Assembly: GCA_030648205.1 (NCBI GenBank)
Contig: JAUSIH010000012.1
Span: 1 to 54,539 of the forward strand
DNA: 54,539 nt
From: Dehalococcoidia bacterium
GTDB lineage: Bacteria > Chloroflexota > Dehalococcoidia > JAUSIH01
Reading direction: 5' to 3'
Position 1 is the first letter of the stretch, and each line of letters starts with the position of its first letter. A program made the translations under genes and the position numbers. Shown here one piece after another: positions 8,742 to 16,702 of this stretch. The notes beneath the pieces are model-generated. The model was not told the DNA's origin. It saw only the letters and a program-made list of their open reading frames with translations, and searched no databases.

Positions 8742-9959
8742 ATGACGCGACGCTTCGTCTTCGAGGGCCTGAAGGTCGCCGACTTCTCGTGGGTGGGCGT
8801 GGGACCTATCACCACTCGCTATCTGGCCGACCACGGCGCCACTGTCCTGCGCATTGAGTCCACGGGGCGGCCGGAGACGCTGCGGCGCGCCTCGCCCTTC
8901 AAGGACAACGTGGAGGGAGTCAATCGCAGCGGCTACTTCAACAACTTCAATGCGAGCAAGTACAGCATCACCCTGAACATGGCCCATCCCCGCGCACGGG
9001 AGGTGGCCCTGCGCATCTGCCGGTGGGCGGACGTGCTCGCGGAAAGCTTCAGGCCAGGTGTGATGGCCAAGTGGCGGCTGGACTACGAGAGCGTGCGAGA
9101 GGTGAAGCCGGACATTATTTACTTCAGCACCTCCATGCAGGGGCAGACGGGCCCGCGCGCGCACGTGACCGGCTTCGGAGTGCAGGCCGCGTCCATGGCG
9201 GGCATCACCTACGTCACGGGCTGGCCGGACCGGCTGCCGGCGGGCCCCTATGGGGCCTATACGGACACCATCAACCCGCGCCTGGCCGCGGCGGCGATCG
9301 CGGCGGCGCTGGACTACCGCCGCCGCACCGGGCAGGGCCAGCATCTGGACCTCTCCCAGTACGAGGGGGCTTTACTCTTCCTCGCGCCCCTACTCATGCA
9401 ATATGTGGTGAACGGCACGGAGGCAAAACGCGCGGGCAGCCGCTCGCCGTGCGCCGCGCCCCACGGCGCGTACCCGTGCGCCGGCGACGACCGCTGGTGC
9501 GCCATCGCCGTCAGGACGGACGACGAATGGGCCGCCTTCCGCCGCGTCCTGGGCGACCCGCCGTGGACTCGTGAGGAGCGTTTCGCCACGCTGGAGGGGC
9601 GTTTGCAGCACACGGATGAGTTGGACGCGCTGGTGGCCGCATGGACAAGCCAGCATCCCGCTCAGGAGGTCATGCGCCGCATGCAGGAGGCAGGCGTGCC
9701 CGCAGGTGCCGCCCTGGACGGGCGCGACCTGCTGGATGACCCGCAACTGGCGCACCGCAGGCACTTCCCGCGGCTGGACCACCCTGAGGTCGGGCTGCAC
9801 AGCATTGACGCGCTGGCGCACCGCCTGTCCAAGTCGCCGCCCCAGGTGCGGATGCCTGCGCCCTGTCTGGGAGAGCACAACTCCACGGTGTACACCAGCG
9901 TCCTGGGCTTCTCCGACAAGGAGTTCGTGGAGCTTGTAGCGGACGGAGTCATAGACTAG
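8742..9959 (+). CDS. CaiB/BaiF family CoA-transferase, second of a pair, catalytic Asp apparently replaced
   Basis: 405 residues, starting 2 bases after the stop of its paralogue. Family features are present (EGLKVADFSWVGVGP, YLADHGATVLRIES, GQGQHLDLSQYEGALL). When the central block is lined up with the first gene, VTGFGVQAASMAG matches KATDIVNIALSG and the catalytic Asp position holds Gly. The two proteins share the following YVTG, so the alignment is firm. Heterodimeric class III transferases with one active and one support subunit are known (the benzylsuccinate BbsEF type). I infer a similar split here. The C-terminal small domain with GEHNSTVYTSVLG is normal. No transcription terminator is obvious, but a 30-bp palindrome follows at 9992. 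Confidence 0.92.
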   Translation: MTRRFVFEGLKVADFSWVGVGPITTRYLADHGATVLRIESTGRPETLRRASPFKDNVEGVNRSGYFNNFNASKYSITLNMAHPRAREVALRICRWADVLAESFRPGVMAKWRLDYESVREVKPDIIYFSTSMQGQTGPRAHVTGFGVQAASMAGITYVTGWPDRLPAGPYGAYTDTINPRLAAAAIAAALDYRRRTGQGQHLDLSQYEGALLFLAPLLMQYVVNGTEAKRAGSRSPCAAPHGAYPCAGDDRWCAIAVRTDDEWAAFRRVLGDPPWTREERFATLEGRLQHTDELDALVAAWTSQHPAQEVMRRMQEAGVPAGAALDGRDLLDDPQLAHRRHFPRLDHPEVGLHSIDALAHRLSKSPPQVRMPAPCLGEHNSTVYTSVLGFSDKEFVELVADGVID

Positions 9960-9973
9960 AGGCTGTCGCGCAA

Positions 9974-10022
9974 CCCTCACCCCCTTGTGTCCCCCCGCTC
10001 CCTTCGCGAAGGGAGCGGGGGA
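9974..10022. repeat. dispersed intergenic palindrome, copy A
   Basis: A perfect 30-bp palindrome (9992-10021, centre TTCG|CGAA) follows a pyrimidine-rich lead CCTCACCCCC. Related elements with the same lead and a C-rich/G-rich hairpin occur at 13212, 19951 and 43038. This copy may also stop transcription after the CoA-transferase genes. Confidence 0.7.
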
Positions 10023-10080
10023 GGATTTGAATCTGGGGGATACTCCTTCGGCTTCGCTCAGGACAGGCCCCAGACCCCCG

Positions 10081-10103
10081 CCAGAGGGAGTCGGTCCCTC
10101 TGG
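10081..10103. repeat. inverted repeat in the 9960-10177 intergenic region
   Basis: CCAGAGGGA (10081-10089) pairs with TCCCTCTGG (10095-10103) around a 5-base loop. It lies in a non-coding stretch between the second CoA-transferase and the TfoX-like gene, next to copy A of the palindrome family. No U-run follows, so a role as terminator is doubtful. Confidence 0.45.
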
Positions 10104-10177
10104 ACACCCTTCAAACAGACTTTTGAAGTCGGCTCTGGAGACAAACACAGAGACGCCAGGACAGAGGGGTGGATGGC

Positions 10178-10510
10178 ATGGCTTACGACAAAAAGCTGGC
10201 ACAGCGCGTCCGCAGAGCTCTGGCGGACAAGGCCGGAGTCGTCGAAAAGGCGATGTTTGGGGGCGTCTGCTTCATGGTGCATGGGAATATGTGCTGTGGC
10301 GTCGCAAATGATGACCTGATGGTCCGCGTCGGCCCGGACGCCTATGAAAAGACTCTGAAAAAGCCGCACGCTCGTCCAATGGACTTCACGGGCCGCGCCC
10401 TCAAAGGGCTCGTGTTTGTCGGGCCCGGCGGGCGCCGGACAGATGAAGACATCAAAGCGTGGCTCGACCAGGGGCTAGAATTCGTTCAGCGCTTGCCCAA
10501 AAAGAAGTAG
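10178..10510 (+). CDS. TfoX/Sxy N-terminal-domain protein
   Basis: 110 residues from the ATG at 10178, with GAGGGG (10163-10168) 9 bases upstream. The fold signature is visible: VVEKAMFGGVCFMVHGNMCCGVANDDLMVRVGP is the first half of the TfoX N-terminal domain. This domain occurs alone in many bacteria, unlike the longer competence regulators TfoX/Sxy of gammaproteobacteria. A role in competence cannot be assumed here. The following gene lies 15 bases downstream on the same strand. Confidence 0.85.
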   Translation: MAYDKKLAQRVRRALADKAGVVEKAMFGGVCFMVHGNMCCGVANDDLMVRVGPDAYEKTLKKPHARPMDFTGRALKGLVFVGPGGRRTDEDIKAWLDQGLEFVQRLPKKK

Positions 10511-10525
10511 CAGAGGTCTGAAGTT

Positions 10526-10939
10526 ATGGACCCGTTGACCCGGCGCGTCCGCGCGGAAGCCCTCGCGAAGCAGATGGATGACCCGCGCAAGGCCGCCGAC
10601 GAGATGCGCCGCCTGCTGCGGGAGGCCGTCGCCGAGATGGAACCGTTCCCCTACTTCCTCGGCTCCTTCGACATAAAGGCGCTGGAAGCTGAGCCGCCCT
10701 CCGGCGCCGGCCCTGACAGGGGCTGCGTGGTGGTCTGCCCCGACGGGGAGCTGTACGAGTACCAGATCAGCGTGGTTGACGCAGGGCAGGGAGGCGGGGG
10801 ACTGGACCGTCTGGAGAAGCTGGAGAAACTGGACCTGCCGCCGGGGGAGTACGTCGCCTACGCGCTTGCCGCGATGGAGGCGGTGGCGCGGGAGCAGCAG
10901 AAGAAAAGCCCTAGCTCCCACGGGCCAGGCCCAGGCTGA
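10526..10939 (+). CDS. hypothetical protein, 137 aa
   Basis: I do not recognise the family. The protein is soluble and charged, with a helical N-terminus (PRKAADEMRRLLREAVAEME), a middle part that reads like a small beta-sheet (GCVVVCPDGELYEYQISVV) and a helical, Pro/Gly-rich end. The ATG follows the TfoX-like stop by 15 bases with a weak AGAGG, so the two are probably one transcript. The last 29 bases overlap the convergent MBL gene. Codon use matches its neighbours, which supports a real gene. Confidence 0.6.
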   Translation: MDPLTRRVRAEALAKQMDDPRKAADEMRRLLREAVAEMEPFPYFLGSFDIKALEAEPPSGAGPDRGCVVVCPDGELYEYQISVVDAGQGGGGLDRLEKLEKLDLPPGEYVAYALAAMEAVAREQQKKSPSSHGPGPG

Positions 10940-11675
10940 ACCGTACGATTTTCGGAAGGCCGCGAACGGCGCGCCACCACTCCGGGCCGGAGCGCGACCG
11001 GGCCACCAGCGCCCGTATCTCCGCGCCCGCGCCCTTCCTCAGCGGCTCGCCGTGGGCAAAGCAGCACGCCTCGACGTCGAGCGCGGCCAGCCGCGTCAGC
11101 GACTCCTCATAGGTGGCGACATCCGTCCTGGGACTCGCCAGGGGCCGCACGATACGCAGGCCGTCGCGCAGGAGCATGTCGCCGGGGAAGAGGACGCGCT
11201 CGCGCTCAAGAAGGAAGCACACGCTGCCATCCGTATGGCCCGGCGTGTGGATGACGCGCACGCCGCCCAGAAGGGGCACAACGTCGCCGTCGGCGAGAAA
11301 GCCGTCCACCGGCGCGGGCACCGCCATCCGCAGACGCATGGGCGCGCGGCGCTTGGACCAGGTACTCACCACATGCGGCTTGCCATTAAGCTCGCGCGTC
11401 TCGGCGAGGTGCGCCAGGACGCGGGCGCCCGTCTGCTGCGCCAGTTCGGCGGCGCTGCCCGCATGGTCCAGGTGGCGATGGGTCAGGAGGATGGAGGTCA
11501 GCTCTTCGGGCTTGCGCCCGATCTTCCGGATGTACCGGCAGAAGCGGTCGGCGTTGCCCGGAAAGCCCGTGTCTATGACAGCCAAGGTGCGGTCAACGAG
11601 GAGATATGCTTTGGCCCCGCGTACGCCATCCACGAGATGCACACCGGGGAAAATCTCCATATCTTCTCTACGCAT
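10911..11675 (-). CDS. MBL-fold metallo-hydrolase
   Basis: 254 residues. The zinc motif HxHxDH is present as THRHLDHAG (about residue 66). Further metal ligands sit in IHTPGHTDGS and LFPGDML, and a final His in CFAHGEPL. This is a complete dinuclear metallo-beta-lactamase fold. The glyoxalase II-like spacing suggests a thioester or ester hydrolase, but the substrate is unknown. The start is ambiguous: GGAGG directly abuts the ATG at 11675, and an ATG at 11660 is also possible. A TTGACA occurs at 11722-11717 on this strand without a convincing -10. The 3' end overlaps the convergent hypothetical gene by 29 bases. Confidence 0.92.
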   Translation of the reverse strand: MRREDMEIFPGVHLVDGVRGAKAYLLVDRTLAVIDTGFPGNADRFCRYIRKIGRKPEELTSILLTHRHLDHAGSAAELAQQTGARVLAHLAETRELNGKPHVVSTWSKRRAPMRLRMAVPAPVDGFLADGDVVPLLGGVRVIHTPGHTDGSVCFLLERERVLFPGDMLLRDGLRIVRPLASPRTDVATYEESLTRLAALDVEACCFAHGEPLRKGAGAEIRALVARSRSGPEWWRAVRGLPKIVRFSLGLARGS

Positions 11676-11736
11676 CCTCCTGTGAAAAATGTAGCTAAGT
11701 TTCAGTCTACACCCCCTGTCAACACCATGCAGGGGT

Positions 11737-13146
11737 TTAAGCGCGCGCCGCCCGCCTGGCCGGCACGGTCAGCCGGACGACCCGCCCCACGCTGTCCTGC
11801 TTGTCCAGCCCCTCCACAGCCTCAATAAGCGCCCGCACGCGACGCGGGGGCAGCGCCATGCCCGCGTTGTCGCGGAACTTGGCCTGAATGTCGCCCGCGC
11901 TGGCGGGGTTCTCCGGCGTCCCGCGCAGCGCCTCGATGCGGTGGGCATATGTCTGTCCGTCGCGGGTGCGAATGGTGACGTGCCCCAAGCCATAGAGGGA
12001 GACGGGCGCCTCCTCGTATTCCCGCGTCACCTTCTGCGCCAGCGCCAGAACGGTCGGATCGCGCAGCGCCTCCGTGGAGAACTCCCGCAGGCCGACGCGG
12101 TCGCGCAGTAGCCGGGCCGCGACCAGATAGGGCATGCTGAAGCGGGCGGCGTACGCCGTGGACGGGCGGTACTTGACGTCAGGCGGCTCGAAGTTGGTGC
12201 GATAGCGGAACGGGTTAACCCGGCAGCGCACCTCTTCTATCTCCTCGGGGCGGATGCCGTGCGTCTTCTGCAAATAAAGCGCCGACTCCATGTAGTGGTG
12301 CGTCCCGTGGTCGGAGGGGTACAGCTTGAACGCGATGTTCATCGTCTCCCAGCGACGGCCCAGGTCGCGGAGCACGCCGTCCAGCGGGACGTCGCCCGTG
12401 CCCATGAGCGCCTTGTAGAAGCCCAGGTCGCCCTCCAGCGCCCGGCGAGGGCCGGTGAAGCCCCGCTGGGCCAGACGCGCGCTGAGGATGCCGCCCTGCG
12501 CGGCCCACCCCGGATGGAGCACCTTCACGTCGCTGCCGTCAATGATGCCTTGCAGAATGCCCCCGCCGGTGCTGCACGCGATGCCCAACGCCATGCTGGT
12601 CTGCCGCGAGTCGAGGCGCAGGAGCTTCGCGGCGATAACCGCCGCGCCCAGCGCGCCGAAGAAGCCCGCGGTATGCAGACCGCGACGGTAGAACTCGTTG
12701 TGGCTCGCCAGGCACAGGCGCGTCGCCGCCTCGTAGCCGATGGCGACGGCGGTGAGGACGTCCCGGCCCGTCGCGCCGAGGGCCTCGCCCAGGGAGAGCG
12801 CCGTGCCGACCACGAAGCAACTGGAGTGGATGACCGCCTGCATGTGCGTGTCGTCGAAGTCCAGCGCGTGAATCCGAGCGGCGTTGGCGAGCGCGGCGCT
12901 GGTGGCGGGCAGGCGCTCGCCGCTGCCGAAGACCGTGGCCTCCGACTTGCGGCCCAGCGTCCCGACCACGTCCACAACCGCCTGTGCCTCGCCGATGTGA
13001 GTGGCCGCCACAGCCAGCCCCAGGGCGTCCAGTATCAGGAGCTTGGCCCTGTCCACCACCTCCGGCGGGATGTCCTCGTAGCGCAGGCCGCTCGACCAGG
13101 CGCATAGCTGCTCGGAAACCGTGGGAGAGGCAGGTGTGTTCGTCAT
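11737..13146 (-). CDS. MmgE/PrpD family protein (2-methylcitrate dehydratase-like)
   Basis: 469 residues, the usual family length. The N-terminal helical domain carries the family pattern (IHALDFDDTHMQAVIHSS), and the later block GAVIAAKLL...GIACSTGGGILQG is also typical. PrpD dehydrates 2-methylcitrate in propionate catabolism. Many homologues outside that operon act on other hydroxy-acids such as cis-aconitate or unknown substrates. No other methylcitrate-cycle gene is in the window, so I do not assign prpD. The start at 13146 has GGAGG 4 bases upstream, and a perfect TATAAT lies at 13180-13175. Confidence 0.9.
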   Translation of the reverse strand: MTNTPASPTVSEQLCAWSSGLRYEDIPPEVVDRAKLLILDALGLAVAATHIGEAQAVVDVVGTLGRKSEATVFGSGERLPATSAALANAARIHALDFDDTHMQAVIHSSCFVVGTALSLGEALGATGRDVLTAVAIGYEAATRLCLASHNEFYRRGLHTAGFFGALGAAVIAAKLLRLDSRQTSMALGIACSTGGGILQGIIDGSDVKVLHPGWAAQGGILSARLAQRGFTGPRRALEGDLGFYKALMGTGDVPLDGVLRDLGRRWETMNIAFKLYPSDHGTHHYMESALYLQKTHGIRPEEIEEVRCRVNPFRYRTNFEPPDVKYRPSTAYAARFSMPYLVAARLLRDRVGLREFSTEALRDPTVLALAQKVTREYEEAPVSLYGLGHVTIRTRDGQTYAHRIEALRGTPENPASAGDIQAKFRDNAGMALPPRRVRALIEAVEGLDKQDSVGRVVRLTVPARRAARA

Positions 13147-13174
13147 GGTTCCTCCGGCGGGTCAGAGTGGGGAC

Positions 13175-13180
13175 ATTATA
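13175..13180 (-). promoter_or_regulatory. -10 box of the MmgE/PrpD gene
   Basis: TATAAT read on the minus strand, 28 bases upstream of the start codon. No good -35 is found at 16-18 bases (TTCTTC at 17). Confidence 0.4.
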
Positions 13181-13211
13181 CGGGGTCTTTGCCCTGTGAA
13201 GAAGGCGGTAA

Positions 13212-13254
13212 GACCTCACCCCATGGCCCCCTCTCCTATCAAGCAAGATAGGGG
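13212..13254. repeat. dispersed intergenic palindrome, copy B (degenerate)
   Basis: The lead ACCTCACCCCATGGCCCC matches copies A and D. The hairpin is reduced to CCTATC / GATAGG around AAGCAA. It sits at the left edge of the DUF262/HEPN island. Confidence 0.5.
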
Positions 13255-13285
13255 TTGCATCACGATATGACAGATGCGATATAAT
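13255..13285 (+). promoter_or_regulatory. promoter of the DUF262-HEPN pair
   Basis: TTGCAT at 13255-13260 and a perfect TATAAT at 13280-13285 with 19-base spacing. The predicted leader before the ATG at 13376 is about 85 nt. Confidence 0.55.
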
Positions 13286-13375
13286 CCTTACTGTTGCCAT
13301 TCGGCTCCTTGGCATGACAGGTTAGTCCGCGGCGTGGGGTGTTCTAGCCTGAGGCGCTCGCGAGAGGGGATTGTT

Positions 13376-14515
13376 ATGGCGAAGAATCCGGTGGTCGAAA
13401 AACCTCCGCTTGATCCCTGGCGCATAGTCGTACAACACAACGACTTCCTGCTCCCCAGCCTTCTCCACATGTTGAGGACGGGTGGGAAAGTCAACGTCTC
13501 GCCCTTGTACCAGAGAAGGCTGCGATGGAATCAAGTCAAGAAATCCCGGTTGATTGAGTCGTTTCTCCTCAACATACCGGTGCCACCTGTTTTTCTGGAT
13601 GAGACACAATACGCTACATACGAAGTGATGGACGGGCAGCAGCGCATTTCCACTATTCGGGAGTTCTTCAATAACCAGTTGGCTTTGAAGGGCTTGCACC
13701 TGCGGCCCGACTTGAATAGCAAACGATTTAGCGATTTGTCAAAGGAGACACTAGCACGTATTGAACGACGTTCTCTCTCGGCGATTGTGCTGTTGACAGA
13801 GAGCTCTCAGTCTGAAGCAGAATCTTTCCTGCTGCGCCAAGCGGTATTTGAGCGCCTAAATACTGGGGGTCTTCAGCTGAACGCTCAAGAGATTAGGAAT
13901 TGTCTGCACGCAAGTCCTTTCAATGATCTATTACACGAGCTAGCCGGGAACCAACTTTTTACTCAGGTGTGGGAAATCCCTCCCCATGAGGTCGGTCCGG
14001 AAGTGCCCATCACAGGCCCTCTTGCGAAGAACAACCGCTTTCTGGAAATGCAGGATAACGAGTTGGTGCTGCGTTTCTTTGCTTATAGGGATTCTGTCCA
14101 CATTAAAAGCAGTCCAAAGAGTACATTGGATGAGTGTATGTCCCGGTATCGCAATGCCTCCAGCAAAGAAATTGCAGAGTTGAAGTGCCTTTTCCTTGAC
14201 GCGCTTCAGCTATCGTATGACGTCTATGGAAAACATACCTTCCGACTGCCCCCGAAAAAAGGGCGAGCGGTTGGTACCCTGTCTAGCCCTCTTTATGATG
14301 CTGTCATGGTGGCGATGTCGAGGTTCCGGTCGAATGCGGATGAGGTAAGACAACGCGCGGCCACGGTCGCGGAAGAGACTGCCTCTGCTCTGAGTGACCG
14401 CGAGAGCGAGTTTTACGCTTTGGTAGTGGGTAGGCCAAATACAAAACAGGCGACGAAAGACCGAGCCAACGCCATGACCTTTGTTATTCAGGGTGCCATC
14501 TCGACTTCCACATAA
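13376..14515 (+). CDS. DUF262 (ParB/GmrSD-N-like) protein of a probable defence module
   Basis: 379 residues from the ATG at 13376, with AGGGG just upstream; a longer GTG frame lacks homology. The DUF262 hallmarks are clear: NVSPLYQRRLRWN, the DGQQR motif in EVMDGQQRISTI, and FERLNTGGLQLNAQEIRN. DUF262 is a ParB/Srx-fold domain. It forms the NTP-dependent half of GmrSD modification-dependent nucleases and occurs in several other predicted defence systems. The usual HNH (DUF1524) half is absent here. Instead a HEPN gene follows 10 bases downstream. Base composition is clearly AT-richer than the neighbours, which suggests transfer. Confidence 0.85.
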   Translation: MAKNPVVEKPPLDPWRIVVQHNDFLLPSLLHMLRTGGKVNVSPLYQRRLRWNQVKKSRLIESFLLNIPVPPVFLDETQYATYEVMDGQQRISTIREFFNNQLALKGLHLRPDLNSKRFSDLSKETLARIERRSLSAIVLLTESSQSEAESFLLRQAVFERLNTGGLQLNAQEIRNCLHASPFNDLLHELAGNQLFTQVWEIPPHEVGPEVPITGPLAKNNRFLEMQDNELVLRFFAYRDSVHIKSSPKSTLDECMSRYRNASSKEIAELKCLFLDALQLSYDVYGKHTFRLPPKKGRAVGTLSSPLYDAVMVAMSRFRSNADEVRQRAATVAEETASALSDRESEFYALVVGRPNTKQATKDRANAMTFVIQGAISTST

Positions 14516-14525
14516 GTCGGCACGT

Positions 14526-15296
14526 ATGCAAACCGCACTCACGGAGTTCCTGCGGGATGTAGATGAGGTCAAAGTTTACCTTGATTTATTGCAAGGCGTG
14601 ATGGATTTTGCAGTTGCAACGACTCCCGCCGTCGAAGATGCTCACGCTGGGGGCTTAGCCCAACGGGCGCGCGACGCCGGAACGCCAGCTATTCAAATAG
14701 GCCATGACGGTGCGTTGTTAACTTTGTCAGCCAGCTTTGAGGAATTCGTGGCGAATTTGGTGAGTCGCTACGCCGAAGGTCTGCCCACCGTGATTAAGAA
14801 CTACAGTAGCCTACCTGAGAAATTTCGGCGAGCGCACGAGCGATTTACGGGAGAAGTTCTCAGTCGTTTTCCCAACGACCGTGTGCGGGCTTTTGTTCCA
14901 GAGGTTTTGGTACGAAATCTTTACAACTGCTATCAAGACGCGGTGCCATATAAACTGAATGGGCAAGCTGTGGCACTGACGGACAACAACATTAGCGGAT
15001 CTGAACTGGCGACAGTGTTTACACGTGTAGGAATCAGCAAAGTCTGGGAGAAAGTCGGCAAAAAAACTCAGGTAAGGGATTGGTTCGGGGCGACTAGCGC
15101 CGAGGATGTTGGAGCAGGAGCAAAGAACAAACTAGACCAATTCGTGATTGACCGTAATCATACCATCCATAGGGGCGCTGAATACCGCCCAATTGGCCCA
15201 GACTCCCTGAAGTCATACCTAGGCTATTTCAGCGTTTTGGCACCTGTTCTTGTGACGGTCTGCGAAGACCAACTGCGAACGCTTGAGCGCAGATAA
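14526..15296 (+). CDS. HEPN-domain protein (RiboL-PSP-HEPN / MAE_28990-like), putative RNase toxin
   Basis: 256 residues; the ATG at 14526 follows the DUF262 stop by 10 bases, so the pair is an operon. The C-terminal part has the HEPN ribonuclease motif R-x4-H in VIDRNHTIHRG. It is preceded by an all-helical region with SASFEEFVANLVSRY and NLYNCYQDA. HEPN proteins with this motif act as metal-independent RNases in toxin-antitoxin and abortive-infection systems. The layout resembles the predicted DUF262 + MAE_28990-type HEPN pairs. The precise family name is from memory, so a profile search should settle it. It shares the low GC of its partner. Confidence 0.75.
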   Translation: MQTALTEFLRDVDEVKVYLDLLQGVMDFAVATTPAVEDAHAGGLAQRARDAGTPAIQIGHDGALLTLSASFEEFVANLVSRYAEGLPTVIKNYSSLPEKFRRAHERFTGEVLSRFPNDRVRAFVPEVLVRNLYNCYQDAVPYKLNGQAVALTDNNISGSELATVFTRVGISKVWEKVGKKTQVRDWFGATSAEDVGAGAKNKLDQFVIDRNHTIHRGAEYRPIGPDSLKSYLGYFSVLAPVLVTVCEDQLRTLERR

Positions 15297-15360
15297 CGTT
15301 CAGGCGCTACTGAGATTCGACAGGAGCCCAAAGCATGTTAGTTGGTACTGGCAAATGGAC

Positions 15361-15540
15361 CTACTCAGGGATTGGGGAGCCAACTTGACCTGCTCCCAGT
15401 TTTAGATCCACCCATATAGGAGAGCCCCCCGGGGTTTTCTCCGTAGCCCGCTCGGCGAACTCGTTGGGGTTCAAGTTGCCGAGGGCGCTGTGGGGACGGA
15501 CGCCATTGTAGTCCTGGTGCCAGGGTGAGAGCCGCTTCCG
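15361..15540 (-). mobile_element. 3' remnant of an IS3-family transposase (orfB)
   Basis: The minus strand encodes the end of an IS3-type integrase: WHQDYNGVRPHSALGNLNP (close to the common DYNxxRPHSxLGxxxP) then NEFAERA and a tail to the TAG at 15363-15361. The DDE catalytic part is missing. The remnant stops at the stop codon of the RNase HI-MoaC gene, so a deletion joined them. It borders the DUF262-HEPN island and hints at how that island arrived. Confidence 0.8.
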
Positions 15541-15542
15541 GC

Positions 15543-16562
15543 CTAGACCGGCTCCAGATTGATGTCGCCGCTCCTGCCGCCGCTCTTGCGGACCAGTCGC
15601 ACGCTCTCGATGCGCATGCCCCGGTCCACCGCCTTGCACATGTCGTAGATGGTCAGCGCGGCCACGGAGACGGCCACCAGCGCCTCCATCTCCACGCCCG
15701 TCTTGCCGACGGTGGTGGCGGTGGCCGCGATGTCCACGGCGTTGCGTAGGGCGTCCAGACGGAACTCCACGGACACGTCGGTCAGGAGCAGCGGATGGCA
15801 CAGCGGGATGAGTGTGGAGGTCTGCTTGGCCGCCATGACGCCGGCCACTCGCGCCACGGCGAGCACGTCGCCCTTCTCGGCTTTGCCATCGCGAATGAGG
15901 GCCAGCGTGGCGGGCTGCATGAGCACCGAGCCTCTGGCGACGGCGATGCGCTCCGTGTCCGGCTTCTGGGTCACGTCCACCATGCGGGCGCGGCCTTCCG
16001 CGTCCAGGTGACTGAGCCGGGGCGGGACTGGCCTGTCCTCCTCGTACGCGGGCTGCGGACGACGCGACCCCGGCGCTACCAGCCGCGGCTCCGAAGACGG
16101 ATGGGACGCCGCCTGCTTGGGCGCGCGCTTGTCCGCGGGCGCGGTCTTTCCGGGGAAGGACGTGGTGGCCAGGCGCATCTGGTCCTGCGCGAGGGCGTTG
16201 GCCTCCTCGTTCCACCGATCGCCCGCGTGCCCCTCCACCCATTCCCAGCGGACGTCTCGCTCCCCGACAAGCTCGTCCAGCCGCGCCCACAGGTCGCGGT
16301 TGACGTTGCGCTTCCAGTTGCGCGTCATGGTCTTGACCAGGTACTCGCTGTCACTGTGGATGATGACGGGCGCTCCGCCAGGCGGAGTGCGCTCCAGGCC
16401 CTTGATGGCGGCGGTCATCTCCATGCGATTGTTGGTGGTGGCCGCCTCAAAGCCCGATATGCGCTGGACGTCGCCGTCGCGGAGGATGACAACGGCCCAG
16501 CCGCCCGGGCCGGGATTGCCGAGACAGGCGCCGTCGGTGTAGATGGTGTAGGTGTTCGTCAT
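15543..16562 (-). CDS. RNase HI - MoaC fusion protein
   Basis: 339 residues in one uninterrupted frame. Residues 1-135 are RNase [16 protein letters not shown] with D10, NNRMEM with E48, HSDSEYL with D71. The fourth acidic residue (D134 in E. coli) is replaced by Asn122 in [10 protein letters not shown] ~45-residue Ala/Pro/Arg linker follows. Residues ~180-339 are MoaC (cyclic pyranopterin monophosphate synthase): [17 protein letters not shown] at the start, LIPLCHP, and the catalytic YDMCKAVD. MoaC converts the MoaA product to cPMP in molybdenum cofactor synthesis, which fits moaA upstream. The RNase HI half would remove RNA-DNA hybrids, an unrelated job. I know of no characterised example of this fusion. 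Confidence 0.93.
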   Translation of the reverse strand: MTNTYTIYTDGACLGNPGPGGWAVVILRDGDVQRISGFEAATTNNRMEMTAAIKGLERTPPGGAPVIIHSDSEYLVKTMTRNWKRNVNRDLWARLDELVGERDVRWEWVEGHAGDRWNEEANALAQDQMRLATTSFPGKTAPADKRAPKQAASHPSSEPRLVAPGSRRPQPAYEEDRPVPPRLSHLDAEGRARMVDVTQKPDTERIAVARGSVLMQPATLALIRDGKAEKGDVLAVARVAGVMAAKQTSTLIPLCHPLLLTDVSVEFRLDALRNAVDIAATATTVGKTGVEMEALVAVSVAALTIYDMCKAVDRGMRIESVRLVRKSGGRSGDINLEPV

Positions 16563-16702
16563 GGCGCTAGACCATCCTTATCGAGAGTATGGCTGACGCT
16601 CCCCCAGTCCCCCGTCGGGAGTGCGCTAGTCGGCCCGTTCCAGCAAATCTACTGGAGGAGGCCAACCGACGGAAGGCAAAAGGGTAAAGAGGCACCGCGT
16701 GG

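Noticed and set aside
15541-16290. upper part of the minus frame 15361-16290 as a transposase
   Set aside because: Only the last ~60 codons are IS3-like; the rest is an alternate frame of the RNase HI-MoaC gene.
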